Assembly (NCBI GenBank): GCA_018660835.1
Contig: JABJJN010000024.1
Coordinates: 126,501 to 190,500 of the forward strand
Direction: 5' to 3'
Source of the DNA: Gemmatimonadota bacterium
GTDB lineage: Bacteria > Latescibacterota > UBA2968 > UBA8231
Length of the DNA: 64,000 nucleotides
Under the pieces are notes generated by a model. It ran no database searches. It saw only the letters and a list, made by a program, of their open reading frames with translations, and was not told where the DNA came from. The translations under genes and the position numbers were made by a program. This document shows, piece after piece, positions 18,962 through 30,764 of this stretch. Every line of letters starts with the position of its first letter. Positions within the stretch are counted from its first letter, which is position 1.

Positions 18962-19789
18962 TTGCAGTATAACCTGGCCGATCTCCATACCCATTCGACC
19001 TGCTCGGACGGACTGCGTTCTCCGACCCAGGCGGTGGAGGAAGCTGTGGCGGCCGGCGTTCGTGTGCTAAGTCTGACAGATCATGACACCGTCGCCGGTA
19101 TCGACGAGGCCATGACAGCAGCTGAAGAGAAGGGCGTCGATGTTGTGCCCGGCACGGAGTTGAGTGCCCACGTCAACGATCGCGAACTCCATCTTCTCGC
19201 CTATTTCGTTGACCATCGCTCTGAGCGCCTGGCGACGCACCTGGTCGAGTTACGTAAGCGCCGGCATGAACGCGGTGCCGCCATCGTCGAACGCCTCAAT
19301 GGGCTGGGTGTACCCGTCACACTGGAGGATGTGCTGTCGCGCACAGATGGCGGGCCCCTGGGTCGCCCGCACATTGCCGCAGCTATCGTCGCCTCCGGTG
19401 CTGCCATGAACAAAGAGGAAGCCTTTGTACGCTTCATTGGCGACCGCAAGCCTGCTGACGTGCCCAAACCCCGCTCGCCGGCGGCAGAGGTGATCTCCCT
19501 CGTACACGAATTGGGCGGCGTCGCCGTGTTGGCGCATCCGGGGATGGTCGTCTCTGAACCGGTGATCGCCCAGTTGGCTGATGTCGGCCTGGATGGAATT
19601 GAGGTGTACCATCCAGCCCATCAGCCAGCACAGATCGAACATTATCTCGATGTCGCGAAACGCTTTGGCCTGCTCATGTCCGGTGGATCCGACAGTCACG
19701 GCGACAAGGGCGGTGTAGCGATCGGTGATTACGGCATCGGCGTGGAAGCAGTCGAGGCCTTAAGCAAACGAGCCGCGTCCTATGCGTGA
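18962..19789 (+). CDS. PHP-domain phosphoesterase (TrpH-like)
   Basis: 275 aa, TTG start. The PHP metal ligands are visible: DLHTHS near residue 7, TDHDT near 40, PGTEL, HPGM and GSDSHG. Related enzymes (YciV/TrpH) hydrolyse 3',5'-nucleotide bisphosphates or short 5' ends of RNA. Start is set by the motif position; no Shine-Dalgarno sequence is evident. Its stop overlaps the following propeller gene, linking it to an envelope operon. Confidence 0.9.
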   Translation: MQYNLADLHTHSTCSDGLRSPTQAVEEAVAAGVRVLSLTDHDTVAGIDEAMTAAEEKGVDVVPGTELSAHVNDRELHLLAYFVDHRSERLATHLVELRKRRHERGAAIVERLNGLGVPVTLEDVLSRTDGGPLGRPHIAAAIVASGAAMNKEEAFVRFIGDRKPADVPKPRSPAAEVISLVHELGGVAVLAHPGMVVSEPVIAQLADVGLDGIEVYHPAHQPAQIEHYLDVAKRFGLLMSGGSDSHGDKGGVAIGDYGIGVEAVEALSKRAASYA

Positions 19790-21479
19790 GGCACCGGGCG
19801 GCAGCATGCGCCGAGTGCGACCCAGGCTGAGTGTTGTCGCCTTCCTGCTGGCCAGCTCCCTTGTCGCGGCGGCGGCCCTGTTACCCCAGCGGTTTCATCA
19901 GGATGCACCGGCACTACAGGGTTTGGTCGGTACCACAATGAGCGACGTCGTGTGGAGTGGTCGCTTTCTGTGGGTCGCCACTGAGCGTGGACTGGCGCGT
20001 TGGAATCCGTTAGATGGCACAGGCCTGTCAGCGCAGAACTGGCGCACCTACACACAGGCCAATGGCATGGGACGAGGCGCGGTCAGTGCGCTGGACGCGG
20101 TGGGCGACACGGTGTGGGCGGCAACCATCTTCGACACCCTCGTCGCAGGCGTCAGTCCCCCACCGCAGGTGGGCAGCGGGCTGAGCTGGTCCACGGACGG
20201 TGGCCAGAGCTGGGGACACATCCCCAACGAAGCGATCTTTGATACACTGACACCGGGGTTCGAGGATGGGCCGCGCACGGCGATCCAGAACGGTTGCTTT
20301 GGGGTCTCGATTGTCGGGGACACGGTGTGGGCAGCGTTCTTCTCCGGTTCCACCGTGCGTAGCACGGACTTTGGCCGCTCCTGGGAGCGAGTCCTGCCTG
20401 GTGGCGGCGAGCAGATCATCTTTCTGCCAACCGACACCGATGACCAGGTGGGTGTGCTGCTATTCGAGGCCGATTCTCTGGCCACCGCCGGTGGGGACGC
20501 GGTGGTGATCGATTCGCTACGCGCCGCCGCCGACAGCGTCGCCGCCCTCTTCTTGCTACATCGGACCTTCTCAGTCACCGCCTTTGGCGACACGGTCTGG
20601 ATTGGCACGTCCAGCGGTCTTTCCTCCAGCGAGGATTTTGGCGCCACGTGGACGAATCACAAAGTGCGCCTCAACGAATTTGGTGAGGCCTTGCCGGGCA
20701 ATCCATCAGGAAACTGGGCCGTCGCCGTGGAGCATCAGATCACCGATGCGGGCGAATCCGTGATGTGGGCGGGAACATCGACAACCATTGGCGTTGGTCA
20801 GCGGATGGCGATCAGCCGCAGCGACAACGGCGGCGCCAGCTGGACGATCACGGCGCCCACTTTCGCCTGGGACTTCGCCTTCGGTCCGGCAGATACCGTC
20901 TGGGCAGGAACAAACGAAGGGTTGCTCGTCAGTTTGGATGCGGGGGCTACATGGGGTGAAGTGTTGGTCGAGGATCCCTTCACGCGCGAGCAACTTCGCC
21001 CCCCTTTCATTGGCGTGACGCGCGTGCCTTTGACGGATGGACAAATGTCGATCTGGGCGGGGGCCGACAATGGTCTGGGTCGGTCGATCGACGGCGGCGC
21101 GAGTTGGACCATCCTCAGCTTTCCGGTGAAGACACCCAGCCTGGATGCAGGCGAAGTCATTGGCGAAGGCGGTGTGATTGATGCGGACCGAGTTCGCACG
21201 TATGCCGCGCCGAATCCATTTGCACCCGATCAGGGCCGCTGCCGAATTGTCTACAGTCTGAGCCAGAGCACACAGGTGAGCATCGAAATCTTCGACTTCG
21301 CCTCGCACAGCGTGCGAACACTGGTACGTGGCGTCGAGCGCGACGGCGTCCAGAATCACGGTGAGAATTGGGACGGCCTTGATGACGACGGACAACCCGT
21401 TGCCAATGGCGTCTACTTCTATCGTGTCCGCACCGCTGATGGTGCTGAGGCACACGGCAAGATTGTGGTTCTGGATTGA
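19782..21479 (+). CDS. secreted propeller protein with FlgD-type C-terminal domain
   Basis: 565 aa (or 557 if the ATG at 19806 is used). An N-terminal signal (VVAFLLASSLVAAAALL) is followed by sialidase/BNR-like repeats with SWSTDGGQSWG, ISRSDNGGASW and RSIDGGASW. The last about 90 residues, starting AAPNPFAPDQ and ending GKIVVLD, form a FlgD-Ig-like domain of the kind found at the C-terminus of many secreted FCB proteins and often treated as a type IX sorting domain. The next two genes encode PorV-like barrels, so this may be cargo for them. Confidence 0.82.
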   Translation: MREAPGGSMRRVRPRLSVVAFLLASSLVAAAALLPQRFHQDAPALQGLVGTTMSDVVWSGRFLWVATERGLARWNPLDGTGLSAQNWRTYTQANGMGRGAVSALDAVGDTVWAATIFDTLVAGVSPPPQVGSGLSWSTDGGQSWGHIPNEAIFDTLTPGFEDGPRTAIQNGCFGVSIVGDTVWAAFFSGSTVRSTDFGRSWERVLPGGGEQIIFLPTDTDDQVGVLLFEADSLATAGGDAVVIDSLRAAADSVAALFLLHRTFSVTAFGDTVWIGTSSGLSSSEDFGATWTNHKVRLNEFGEALPGNPSGNWAVAVEHQITDAGESVMWAGTSTTIGVGQRMAISRSDNGGASWTITAPTFAWDFAFGPADTVWAGTNEGLLVSLDAGATWGEVLVEDPFTREQLRPPFIGVTRVPLTDGQMSIWAGADNGLGRSIDGGASWTILSFPVKTPSLDAGEVIGEGGVIDADRVRTYAAPNPFAPDQGRCRIVYSLSQSTQVSIEIFDFASHSVRTLVRGVERDGVQNHGENWDGLDDDGQPVANGVYFYRVRTADGAEAHGKIVVLD

Positions 21480-22438
21480 TGATGACACGTGTTGATACCC
21501 TAGTGGCGGCGACATTGCTGATGGTCGCCACAGCATTCAACCCGCTTGCAGCACAGACGGGAGCCGCTTTCCTCGATCTGGGTCAAGGCGGTAGAGCTCA
21601 GGGGATGGGTGGCGCCCTCAGTGCGCACGCAGCAGGTGCAGAAGCAGTCTTTTACAACCCAGCAGGACTGGCCAGTGCGCGTGGGCGTTCGATCCAGGCA
21701 GGATATCAGACCTTGTCGCTGGATCGCACGCATGCAACACTTGCTGGCGCGATGAATCTGCGTGGCGGCCTCGCCTTCGGACTGGCTTGGACCTATGCCA
21801 GCGCCGGCGCCATCGACGCGCGTACGGGATCTGGTGACGTCGTGGCCGGTGGCATCGACGATGCGGAGCAAGCCATTGGTTTTGCCCTCGGCTCGCGGGT
21901 CAATGAACGCCTGCTGTTAGGTGCGGGTTTCAAGGTCTTGAATCACGAGATCGACGTATCAGGTGCGGGATTGTCGAGTGCGTCAGGACGGGCGATAGAT
22001 CTGGGGCTGCTCTACGACATCACACCCGACTGGCACCTGGCCCTGGGTGCTCGCAACCTGCTTGGGAAGCTGACCTGGACTGTGCGACGCGCCGCAGAGC
22101 AATCGAGTTCATCGGAGGACGACTTGCCGGCCACACCGTATGTGGCTCTGGGTGGCGTGTGGCGCGGCGTGGTCCTTGGCGTGGAGGCGCAACTCTACGA
22201 TATGAATGGTGTTTCGCAGGCCCGCATGCAGCTGGGAGCAGAACTCGACTTGTCACCTATGTTGTCCGTGCGTGGAGGCTTGCAGCGCATGGGAGAGGCT
22301 GACGGATTGGGATTGCCAACAATGGGCGTGTCTGTGCGTCCCATGCATAGTGATGATCTGCAATTCCACTATGCATGGATCGCCGACGATCTGGGGGCTG
22401 GTGGCCGCAGCGTCATCAGTGTGGGAGGTTTGTTTTGA
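21479..22438 (+). CDS. PorV/UPF0164-type outer-membrane beta-barrel
   Basis: 319 aa; the start is either ATG at 21479 or 21482. Signal peptide up to LAAQ, then the family hallmark AAFLDLGQGGRAQGMGGA followed by EAVFYNPAGLAS. These proteins resemble FadL-type barrels; PorV shuttles type IX cargo, PorQ aids it. The gene begins at the stop of the propeller cargo and its stop overlaps the TTG start of a second barrel protein (22435). Confidence 0.85.
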   Translation: MMTRVDTLVAATLLMVATAFNPLAAQTGAAFLDLGQGGRAQGMGGALSAHAAGAEAVFYNPAGLASARGRSIQAGYQTLSLDRTHATLAGAMNLRGGLAFGLAWTYASAGAIDARTGSGDVVAGGIDDAEQAIGFALGSRVNERLLLGAGFKVLNHEIDVSGAGLSSASGRAIDLGLLYDITPDWHLALGARNLLGKLTWTVRRAAEQSSSSEDDLPATPYVALGGVWRGVVLGVEAQLYDMNGVSQARMQLGAELDLSPMLSVRGGLQRMGEADGLGLPTMGVSVRPMHSDDLQFHYAWIADDLGAGGRSVISVGGLF

Positions 22439-23316
22439 GGCACAGTGTGAGGTCGCTGATCCTGGTACTCGGCCTGGTGGTCGTATCCCCTGTCTGCGCC
22501 TCCACAGGTTTCGCTTTTCTTCGTATGGGTGAAGGCGCCCGAGATGCCGCACTTGGCGAAGCGAGTGTCGCCCTGACGAGCTACACGGCGGATGCAGCGA
22601 ATCCGGCGGCCCTCGCTCAGGCCCTGCAAGCGGTCACCCTCAGTCACACAGAGTGGATCGAGCAGATTCGGCATGAGTATATCGGAGCCTTGTGGAGTCT
22701 TGGCTCGGATGTGGTCTCCCTCAGCGCCCGTGTCTCTCACAGTGATGGCCTCGAACGACGTGTGGGGCCCTCACGAGAATCGTTGGGTGAATTCGGTGTA
22801 TACGAATGGACAGCAGGTGCCGCCTGGTCACACCCTCTTTCCGATCGTCTGCGTGCCGGCATCGGACTGCGTTTTGTGCGCCAGTCCATCTTCGACGAAG
22901 CTGCCAGCGGCGCCCATGCAGATGCAGGACTGTTGTATCAGACCGCTGGCTGGGATCTGGGCGCAGCCATTCGCAATGCCGGGGTCATGAACGACCTGGA
23001 TCAGGCGGCGACAGATCTACCCTTGCAGTTGCGCATCGGTGGCGCCCGTCGACACCGAGACCTGCTACTGGCCTTCGCCGGACACTGGTCGGATGCCAGT
23101 ACTGATCTGCACACGGGTGTGGAGTGGCGGGCACGTCAGAGTTTGCTGTTGCGCGCCGGCTATGACAGTGGCGACACCCGCGGCTTCAGTTACGGTGCGG
23201 GTTTCGAGTTGGCGACCTGGCGCCTCGACTATGCCTACTTGCCCTTCGGTGACGGACTGGGTCCGGCGCATCGATTCAGCCTGCGCTGGGCGATTGAACC
23301 AGCGTCGATCCAGTGA
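22435..23316 (+). CDS. second PorV/UPF0164-type outer-membrane protein
   Basis: 293 aa starting with TTG 22435, supported by GGGAGG (22423-22428) six bases upstream. After a signal peptide (VLGLVVVSPVCAS) comes TGFAFLRMGEGARDAALGEA and NPAAL, a more divergent version of the PorV/PorQ hallmark than in the preceding gene. Alternating strand pattern to the C-terminus fits a barrel. It overlaps the next gene, a site-2 protease, by four bases (GTGA). Confidence 0.82.
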   Translation: MRHSVRSLILVLGLVVVSPVCASTGFAFLRMGEGARDAALGEASVALTSYTADAANPAALAQALQAVTLSHTEWIEQIRHEYIGALWSLGSDVVSLSARVSHSDGLERRVGPSRESLGEFGVYEWTAGAAWSHPLSDRLRAGIGLRFVRQSIFDEAASGAHADAGLLYQTAGWDLGAAIRNAGVMNDLDQAATDLPLQLRIGGARRHRDLLLAFAGHWSDASTDLHTGVEWRARQSLLLRAGYDSGDTRGFSYGAGFELATWRLDYAYLPFGDGLGPAHRFSLRWAIEPASIQ

Positions 23317-24359
23317 ACCTCTGGCGCCGCGAACCAACAAAACCTCCCGCAAGGCCCACGGTGATGACCGACGGCTGGGTGACGAAAAGCGGCTACGAGG
23401 CAGGGGCCGGTTCCAGCGGCTGGGGATCGGCAGCGCAGCCGACGCAGCGGAGCCATCCAGCGATGCACTTGCTGTTGTTTTTGCTGACATTGTTTTCGAT
23501 GATGGTCGCCGGTTCGATGCAGCAGGGCGTTAATCCCCTGCAGGGATTCGACCAGCTTGTGCATCTGGTAGAGGGGTGGCCCTTCGCTTCCACCCTGCTC
23601 GCCATCCTCACAGTCCATGAATTTGGCCACTACTTTGCCGCCAAACGCTGGGGTGTAAAAGCATCCCTGCCGTATTTCCTGCCATTGCCCTTTGTCTCTT
23701 TTCTCGGCACACTGGGCGCGGTCATCCGCATCCACTCACCGATTCCTCACAAGCGTGCTCTACTCGACATTGGCGCAGCGGGGCCCCTTGCTGGCTTCGT
23801 GGTGGCCGTCGGTGCGTGTATTGTCGGTCTCCCCCTGTCACAGGTGGTGGATCCGGCCTATTTCGGTGTTTTACCAAGGCAACTTGAACCGACGACAATT
23901 CAGCTCGGTGCACCGCTGCTGTTTCAGGGATTGTCGGCCTGGCTATCACCCGAAGTCATTGCCAACGACCAGTTCGTGCTGTTGCACCCCATCGCCTTTG
24001 CCGGTTGGGTGGGCCTCTTCATCACCGCCTTCAACCTGATTCCCGTCGGCCAACTCGACGGCGGTCATATCGTCTATGCGCTGGCAGGTCGCGCGCATGG
24101 ATTGATTGGACGATTTACGTTCTCAGCCCTTCTGGGGCTGGGATTGTATGGTGTATGTTCCCTCTTCTGGGACCTGCCTGCGGGGTGGCCAGGTTGGCTG
24201 GTGCTTGCCCTCCTGTTAACTCTGTTTGGGCGCAGTCACCCACCCCTCTATCATCCGGCCATTCCACTGAATCTGAAAAGACGGATCGTCGGTTGGTTGT
24301 GTATCCTGGTTTTCGTCCTGTGCTTCACGCCCGTTCCCTTCGGCGCCCTGGCTGGCTGA
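23313..24359 (+). CDS. site-2-type membrane metalloprotease (M50)
   Basis: 348 aa, GTG start. Zinc motif HEFGH at 102-106 and the second motif QLDGGH mark an M50 intramembrane protease with several TM segments. The first about 50 residues are polar, before the first TM helix. Such enzymes cleave membrane-bound substrates and release regulators or process envelope proteins. Its place among outer-membrane and lipoprotein genes suggests an envelope signalling or processing role (inference). Confidence 0.88.
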   Translation: MNLWRREPTKPPARPTVMTDGWVTKSGYEAGAGSSGWGSAAQPTQRSHPAMHLLLFLLTLFSMMVAGSMQQGVNPLQGFDQLVHLVEGWPFASTLLAILTVHEFGHYFAAKRWGVKASLPYFLPLPFVSFLGTLGAVIRIHSPIPHKRALLDIGAAGPLAGFVVAVGACIVGLPLSQVVDPAYFGVLPRQLEPTTIQLGAPLLFQGLSAWLSPEVIANDQFVLLHPIAFAGWVGLFITAFNLIPVGQLDGGHIVYALAGRAHGLIGRFTFSALLGLGLYGVCSLFWDLPAGWPGWLVLALLLTLFGRSHPPLYHPAIPLNLKRRIVGWLCILVFVLCFTPVPFGALAG

Positions 24360-25108
24360 GTCGCAACCTGCCTGGGCTGCTTGTATTGGCAGCCCTCTCA
24401 GGATGCGGCTTCGGTGGCGAGAGCGGCAAGAATTGTCGATGTGTCCCTGAAACGGACGCCGTCGCCTTCCCTCATTGTCAGGGCATCACCTTCGATGCCG
24501 AGGCGGAGGCGAGCAATCCTTTCGCGACACGCCAGCCTGAGTGTCCCAGTGGACAGTTGCTGTTTCTTCGGGAACCGACGACGCCGGAGGCTGTCCTATT
24601 CAACGTACGCGACACATTTCAGGGATTCAGTCCGGTCCAGTATATGGACCTGCTGAGCGAAGACTATCTGTTCGTGCCGGATCTGGGTGGACTCGAATTG
24701 TATCCGGAGGTCTATCAGGCACCCGGCGATTACGATCCGTTGTCAGACCGTGATACGCTGTGGACCCGCGAAGATGAGCGTCGTTTTGCTACGAACTTCC
24801 TCGATCGCACCGAGTTTCAGCGGATTACCGTCGATCGCTGGTACCAGGCCGGTGTAGACGACGTCATATTCGACGAGTCCGAACCGCTGATCGAGACGTA
24901 TATTTTTGACTACGCCATTGAATTGACGCTGCCACCGGATGACGGGGGCGTATCGTTGCTGATCGAGGTGCGCGGCAGAGCCGAAGTAGATCTGACGACG
25001 CCCACCGTAGAAAGCCCGGTGTGGATCGTTCGCCGCTGGCAGGACCTGCGTGATCCTGCCAGCACCAAAAGGTCAATGACCGAACTGCGCGGTGAATTTT
25101 CCCAATGA
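24299..25108 (+). CDS. lipoprotein of unknown function (paralogue of the next gene)
   Basis: 269 aa if it begins at GTG 24299, which overlaps the M50 gene; TTG 24293 is also possible. The lipobox LSGC is at residues 33-36. The mature part has a segment (FNVRDTFQGFSPVQYMDLL-SEDYLFVPD) that resembles the next protein's (NLERSFSDRDKDLYDSIL-DDNFWFTETD), indicating a pair. This organisation recalls NTF2/SnoaL-like helical-sheet folds, but I do not claim that family. The exact start is uncertain. Confidence 0.7.
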   Translation: MYPGFRPVLHARSLRRPGWLSRNLPGLLVLAALSGCGFGGESGKNCRCVPETDAVAFPHCQGITFDAEAEASNPFATRQPECPSGQLLFLREPTTPEAVLFNVRDTFQGFSPVQYMDLLSEDYLFVPDLGGLELYPEVYQAPGDYDPLSDRDTLWTREDERRFATNFLDRTEFQRITVDRWYQAGVDDVIFDESEPLIETYIFDYAIELTLPPDDGGVSLLIEVRGRAEVDLTTPTVESPVWIVRRWQDLRDPASTKRSMTELRGEFSQ

Positions 25109-25818
25109 TATCGATAGCCATCGAAAGAAACATGCAATCTTACCGCCCCAAGACGCCGATGATGATTCGTATCTGCCCGCTTCTGTTGGCAGGTCTTCTG
25201 GCCGCTTGCAGCAATCCTTTCGCACCAGAGAAGACGGTCCCCACCGACGTGGTCGAGAAGCCGCCGGCGGAACAGACGACGACACCGGAGATTGTCATGG
25301 ACAATCTCGAACGCTCCTTCTCTGACCGCGACAAAGATCTCTACGACAGTATCCTCGACGACAACTTCTGGTTCACAGAGACAGATTGTCTGGGAGAGCT
25401 CATCCTCGCCAATGACAAGGAGGAGGAGCTGGAGATCATGGGCAAGCGGGATGGCTCCAACCAGGGCATCTTCGACATCTTCCGCAGCATTGATTGGAAC
25501 TTTCAGCAATCGCAGCGTTTCACCGAACTGGGCCGTGACTTCCCGAGTGCCTTTGAAGGAGACCCCGATGGACATCCCGATGAGGATTGGGAGGTCTTCC
25601 GCGGCAGAGTAGAGATCCTCTTATTGCAGTCTGCCGATGACGGCTTCCGGGTAGGACAGGTAATGAGCTTCAAGCTACGCAAGGGCGACGACGGTCTGTG
25701 GCGGATCGTTCGCTGGATTGCAGATCCCCTGTCCGGAGACTGCGGTGATGCGGGAGACAGTGACGCCGGTCGCCCCGTCGGCACATCGTGGTCCTGGGGA
25801 CAGTTGAAAGGGCGCTAG
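25105..25818 (+). CDS. lipoprotein of unknown function (paralogue of the previous gene)
   Basis: 237 aa from the ATG that overlaps the upstream stop (ATGA); later ATGs at 25132 and 25159 are possible. LLAGLLAAC is a lipoprotein signal. The region after the signal resembles its neighbour in order and spacing of aromatic and acidic residues (see the DNFWFTETD segment). Acidic C-terminus. The pair is likely to work at the same membrane face as the M50 protease. Confidence 0.72.
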   Translation: MISIAIERNMQSYRPKTPMMIRICPLLLAGLLAACSNPFAPEKTVPTDVVEKPPAEQTTTPEIVMDNLERSFSDRDKDLYDSILDDNFWFTETDCLGELILANDKEEELEIMGKRDGSNQGIFDIFRSIDWNFQQSQRFTELGRDFPSAFEGDPDGHPDEDWEVFRGRVEILLLQSADDGFRVGQVMSFKLRKGDDGLWRIVRWIADPLSGDCGDAGDSDAGRPVGTSWSWGQLKGR

Positions 25819-25827
25819 GCTCTGGCA

Positions 25828-27977
<2,150 letters not shown>

Positions 27978-28052
27978 GTCTTCGTAGATTTCCAGTTCTT
28001 GGCGCCCTTGATGCATATTGCGCTCCGGATCACCTGAAGAAAGGATCGTCGC

Positions 28053-28409
28053 TTGAACGTGTTGCTCTCCTTCATCGGGCTTTTAGTTGCCACGCCCGCC
28101 TTCGCTATGGGTGGCGCTGCAGCCGACGGGCCCGCTTCGGGCAGTCCTATTGCTCAGTTGTTGCCCTTCGTCTTGATGTTCGTCGTGCTCTGGTTGTTGA
28201 TCCTGCGACCGCAGATCAAGAAGCAGAAGGCACAGCAGAAGATGGTGGACGAACTCAAGAAGGGGGACAAGATCGTCACCAGTGGTGGGATTCACGGTGT
28301 GATCTCCAACCTCAAGGATGACGTGATCAGCGTAAAAATCGCTGAGAACGTGAAGGTCGAGATCTCGCGCGCCGCCGTATCGCGCGTCCGCGACGGCAGC
28401 GACGAGTAG
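28053..28409 (+). CDS. yajC: YajC-type preprotein translocase subunit
   Basis: 118 aa from TTG. A secretion-type leader (LLSFIGLLVATPAFA) precedes the membrane helix (LLPFVLMFVVLWLLIL), followed by the YajC signature LRPQIKKQKAQQKM and KGDKIVTSGGIHG. YajC associates with SecDF. The usual secDF genes are not next to it here; fmt follows instead. Confidence 0.92.
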   Translation: MNVLLSFIGLLVATPAFAMGGAAADGPASGSPIAQLLPFVLMFVVLWLLILRPQIKKQKAQQKMVDELKKGDKIVTSGGIHGVISNLKDDVISVKIAENVKVEISRAAVSRVRDGSDE

Positions 28410-28460
28410 TACAACCGCCGGTACGTTTCCCCTGGTCTACCACTTGAAGCCTGCGAACGC

Positions 28461-29393
28461 ATGAAACTCGTTTTCATGGGTACGCCTCAGTTTGCTGTAC
28501 CCACTCTTGAGGCCCTCGTCGCCAGCCAACACGAGATCGTGTTGGTCGTGACCAATCCCGACCGACCCGCCGGACGGGGACGCAAATTGCGTCCGCCACC
28601 GGTCAAACTCGCCGCACAAGATGCGGGGCTGCCACTACTGCAGCCCGACAGTATCGATGCGGCCGGCATGGCAGCGGCGTTGATCGAGGCCGATGCGGAT
28701 GCCTTCGTCGTTGTGGCATTTTCCATTCTGCCTAGAGATGTACTCGCCATCCCGCGCCTTGGATCGATTAATCTGCATCCAAGCCTGCTACCCGCCTACC
28801 GCGGTGCGGCACCCATCGTCTGGGCATTGTTCGCCGGCGAGCGTCAGACAGGGCTCACGACCTTTCTCCTCAACGAACGCATCGATGGCGGGGATATTCT
28901 GCTGCAGGAAACCGTCGACATTGAAGACGACGAGACGGCGGGAGAATTGGAGCAGCGGTTGTCGCGGCTGGGCGCAGACGTCGTCGTGCGGACATGTGAT
29001 GGACTGGCCACCGAGCAGCTGCAGCCTGCGCCCCAACCGCGACGCAGTGCGTCACGGGCACCCAAATTGAGCAAGGCGGACGGACGACTCGATTGGTCGC
29101 AGACTACACAGGTTCTGCGAAATCGTATACGAGGTGCCAATCCCATGCCCGGCGCCTTCACCGAGTGGGATGGGAAGACCCTCAAGATCCATCGCGCCAC
29201 CACGGGTCTGGGGCATGGAGACACCGGTGTGATACTGGATGTGACAGATGGAATCACCGTGGCCACTGGAGACGGTGCGCTGTGCTTGACCGAGGTTCAG
29301 CCTGAGGGTCGCCCACGGATGCCCGCAGATGACTTCGTGCGTGGCTACCAGATCGAGAAGGGGCTGCGTCTGGGAGACGGACCGTCGCCATGA
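28461..29393 (+). CDS. fmt: methionyl-tRNA formyltransferase
   Basis: 310 aa. MKLVFMGTPQFAVPTLEAL and INLHPSLLPAYRGAAPI are hallmark segments, with the catalytic Asn/His/Asp region and a C-terminal tRNA-binding domain starting near 205. It formylates initiator Met-tRNA. The gene's stop overlaps the ATG of the DUF5683 gene. No def gene is adjacent. Confidence 0.95.
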   Translation: MKLVFMGTPQFAVPTLEALVASQHEIVLVVTNPDRPAGRGRKLRPPPVKLAAQDAGLPLLQPDSIDAAGMAAALIEADADAFVVVAFSILPRDVLAIPRLGSINLHPSLLPAYRGAAPIVWALFAGERQTGLTTFLLNERIDGGDILLQETVDIEDDETAGELEQRLSRLGADVVVRTCDGLATEQLQPAPQPRRSASRAPKLSKADGRLDWSQTTQVLRNRIRGANPMPGAFTEWDGKTLKIHRATTGLGHGDTGVILDVTDGITVATGDGALCLTEVQPEGRPRMPADDFVRGYQIEKGLRLGDGPSP

Positions 29394-29956
29394 GCATCTG
29401 CAGCGCGGGCCGGATGGTTCGACTAGGGGCCTTGTTGTTCGTCCTCGGCCATCCCGTCTGTGGCCAGCCTACGGACCCGGACGCAGGGCTCGAAGTGGAA
29501 TCTGAGTCTGACTCGATCAGCGTAGATTCACGAAGCCCTGATTCTCTGACCGTGAACACCGCTGCTACGAAGCCTATGGAGGACTCTGTGGCGGCGTTGA
29601 TTCCACGCAGCGTCCTGTGGCGATCAGCCCTGCTGCCTGGATGGGGGCAGTGGCGCAGTGGGCACCGTTTCAAGGCGGTTGCATTTGGCGCGGCCAGCAT
29701 GGGCTGGCTGACAGCAGTTGCTCTTGAACATGAGCGGATATCGCAGGCACCCACGCCGACGCTGTATCAGGAGCGAGTGGGACGCCGAAATACGCAGGTA
29801 CTCTGGTATGTGATTACCGCCACGGCAGCTGCCATTGACGCTTACGTGGATGTCCACCTCGACAACTTCGATGTGGATGAAGGTTTTTCTCTTGATGTGA
29901 ACCCAGGAATGCGAACCAGAGCCGCGTCAGGTGCAACACTGATTCTGCGCTTTTAA
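29390..29956 (+). CDS. DUF5683-type membrane protein
   Basis: 188 aa, start overlapping the fmt stop (ATGA). A signal-like N-terminus (LGALLFVLGHPVCGQ) and a disordered acidic Ser-rich linker precede LWRSALLPGWGQWRSGHRFKA, the recognisable core of DUF5683, and two further hydrophobic helices. The family is frequent in FCB-group genomes and is of unknown function, probably at the envelope. Confidence 0.75.
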   Translation: MSICSAGRMVRLGALLFVLGHPVCGQPTDPDAGLEVESESDSISVDSRSPDSLTVNTAATKPMEDSVAALIPRSVLWRSALLPGWGQWRSGHRFKAVAFGAASMGWLTAVALEHERISQAPTPTLYQERVGRRNTQVLWYVITATAAAIDAYVDVHLDNFDVDEGFSLDVNPGMRTRAASGATLILRF

Positions 29957-30002
29957 CACGATCAGCCTTCGCCGGTAGCGTGTGGCGACATGGAGATATC
30001 AG

Positions 30003-30746
30003 ATGTTCGATGTCGAAGAGCTCGAGCGCTTTGCTGAGGATGGTTTCCTCGTCTGTGAGCGACTCATTGAAGGTCGGGACCTTGACCACTTTGCTGGCAT
30101 TTTCGATGAACTCGTCGAGACCGGCAATGCCCTACCGGCACCGGCGCCGCATTTTTCTCTCGAGTTGACACAGGAGGGCGAAGCCATCCCCGGCCGGCTG
30201 CACAAGGTGCAGGGGGTCTGCGTTGCCGAACCGAGACTCAAGGCCCTCGCTGCGCATCCGCTCATCACCCAGCGCGCCGCTCAGCTTTTGCAGGCGGATG
30301 AACTCGATGTCTTTGGCACCAAATTCTTCCCCAAACTTGGTGGCGGTGGCACGTCCACCCACTGGCATCAGGATAACTTCTATTTTGGCACGCAATCGCC
30401 GCAGGTGCTGTCCTGTGGGATCTATCTACAGGACGCGGACCTGAGCAATGGCTGTTTGCGTGTCGTGCCCGGGTCGCACCACACGGGCCTGATCGTGGAT
30501 CATCAGCAGACACCGGGTATGCACGGTTCATGGACCCAGGTGGAAGAGCAACAGGCCGTCGATCTCATCACACCGGCGGGCACGGTTGTGTTGTTCTCAG
30601 CGAACCTGCTCCACGGAACCGGTGACAACCATTCGCAGCGAACGCGTTATTCCACGGCGTGGCACTACATTCCACACGACTTGGAATTAGAGCAGTTTCC
30701 CCGCAGTTACGAAGACCGCTTTCTTGTCAGACCCATGACTCAGTAA
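30003..30746 (+). CDS. phytanoyl-CoA dioxygenase (PhyH) family protein
   Basis: 247 aa from ATG 30003, which has GGAGA (29992-29996) upstream. The iron ligands are visible as WHQD (about residue 119) with the distal His in LLHGTGDN, and Arg in SQRTRYSTA. PhyH family members are Fe(II)/2-oxoglutarate oxygenases acting on lipids or secondary metabolites. It is isolated between a DUF5683 gene and a lipoprotein. One of four such genes in the window. Confidence 0.88.
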   Translation: MFDVEELERFAEDGFLVCERLIEGRDLDHFAGIFDELVETGNALPAPAPHFSLELTQEGEAIPGRLHKVQGVCVAEPRLKALAAHPLITQRAAQLLQADELDVFGTKFFPKLGGGGTSTHWHQDNFYFGTQSPQVLSCGIYLQDADLSNGCLRVVPGSHHTGLIVDHQQTPGMHGSWTQVEEQQAVDLITPAGTVVLFSANLLHGTGDNHSQRTRYSTAWHYIPHDLELEQFPRSYEDRFLVRPMTQ

Positions 30747-30764
30747 AGAAAAGGATGTGTTGAT

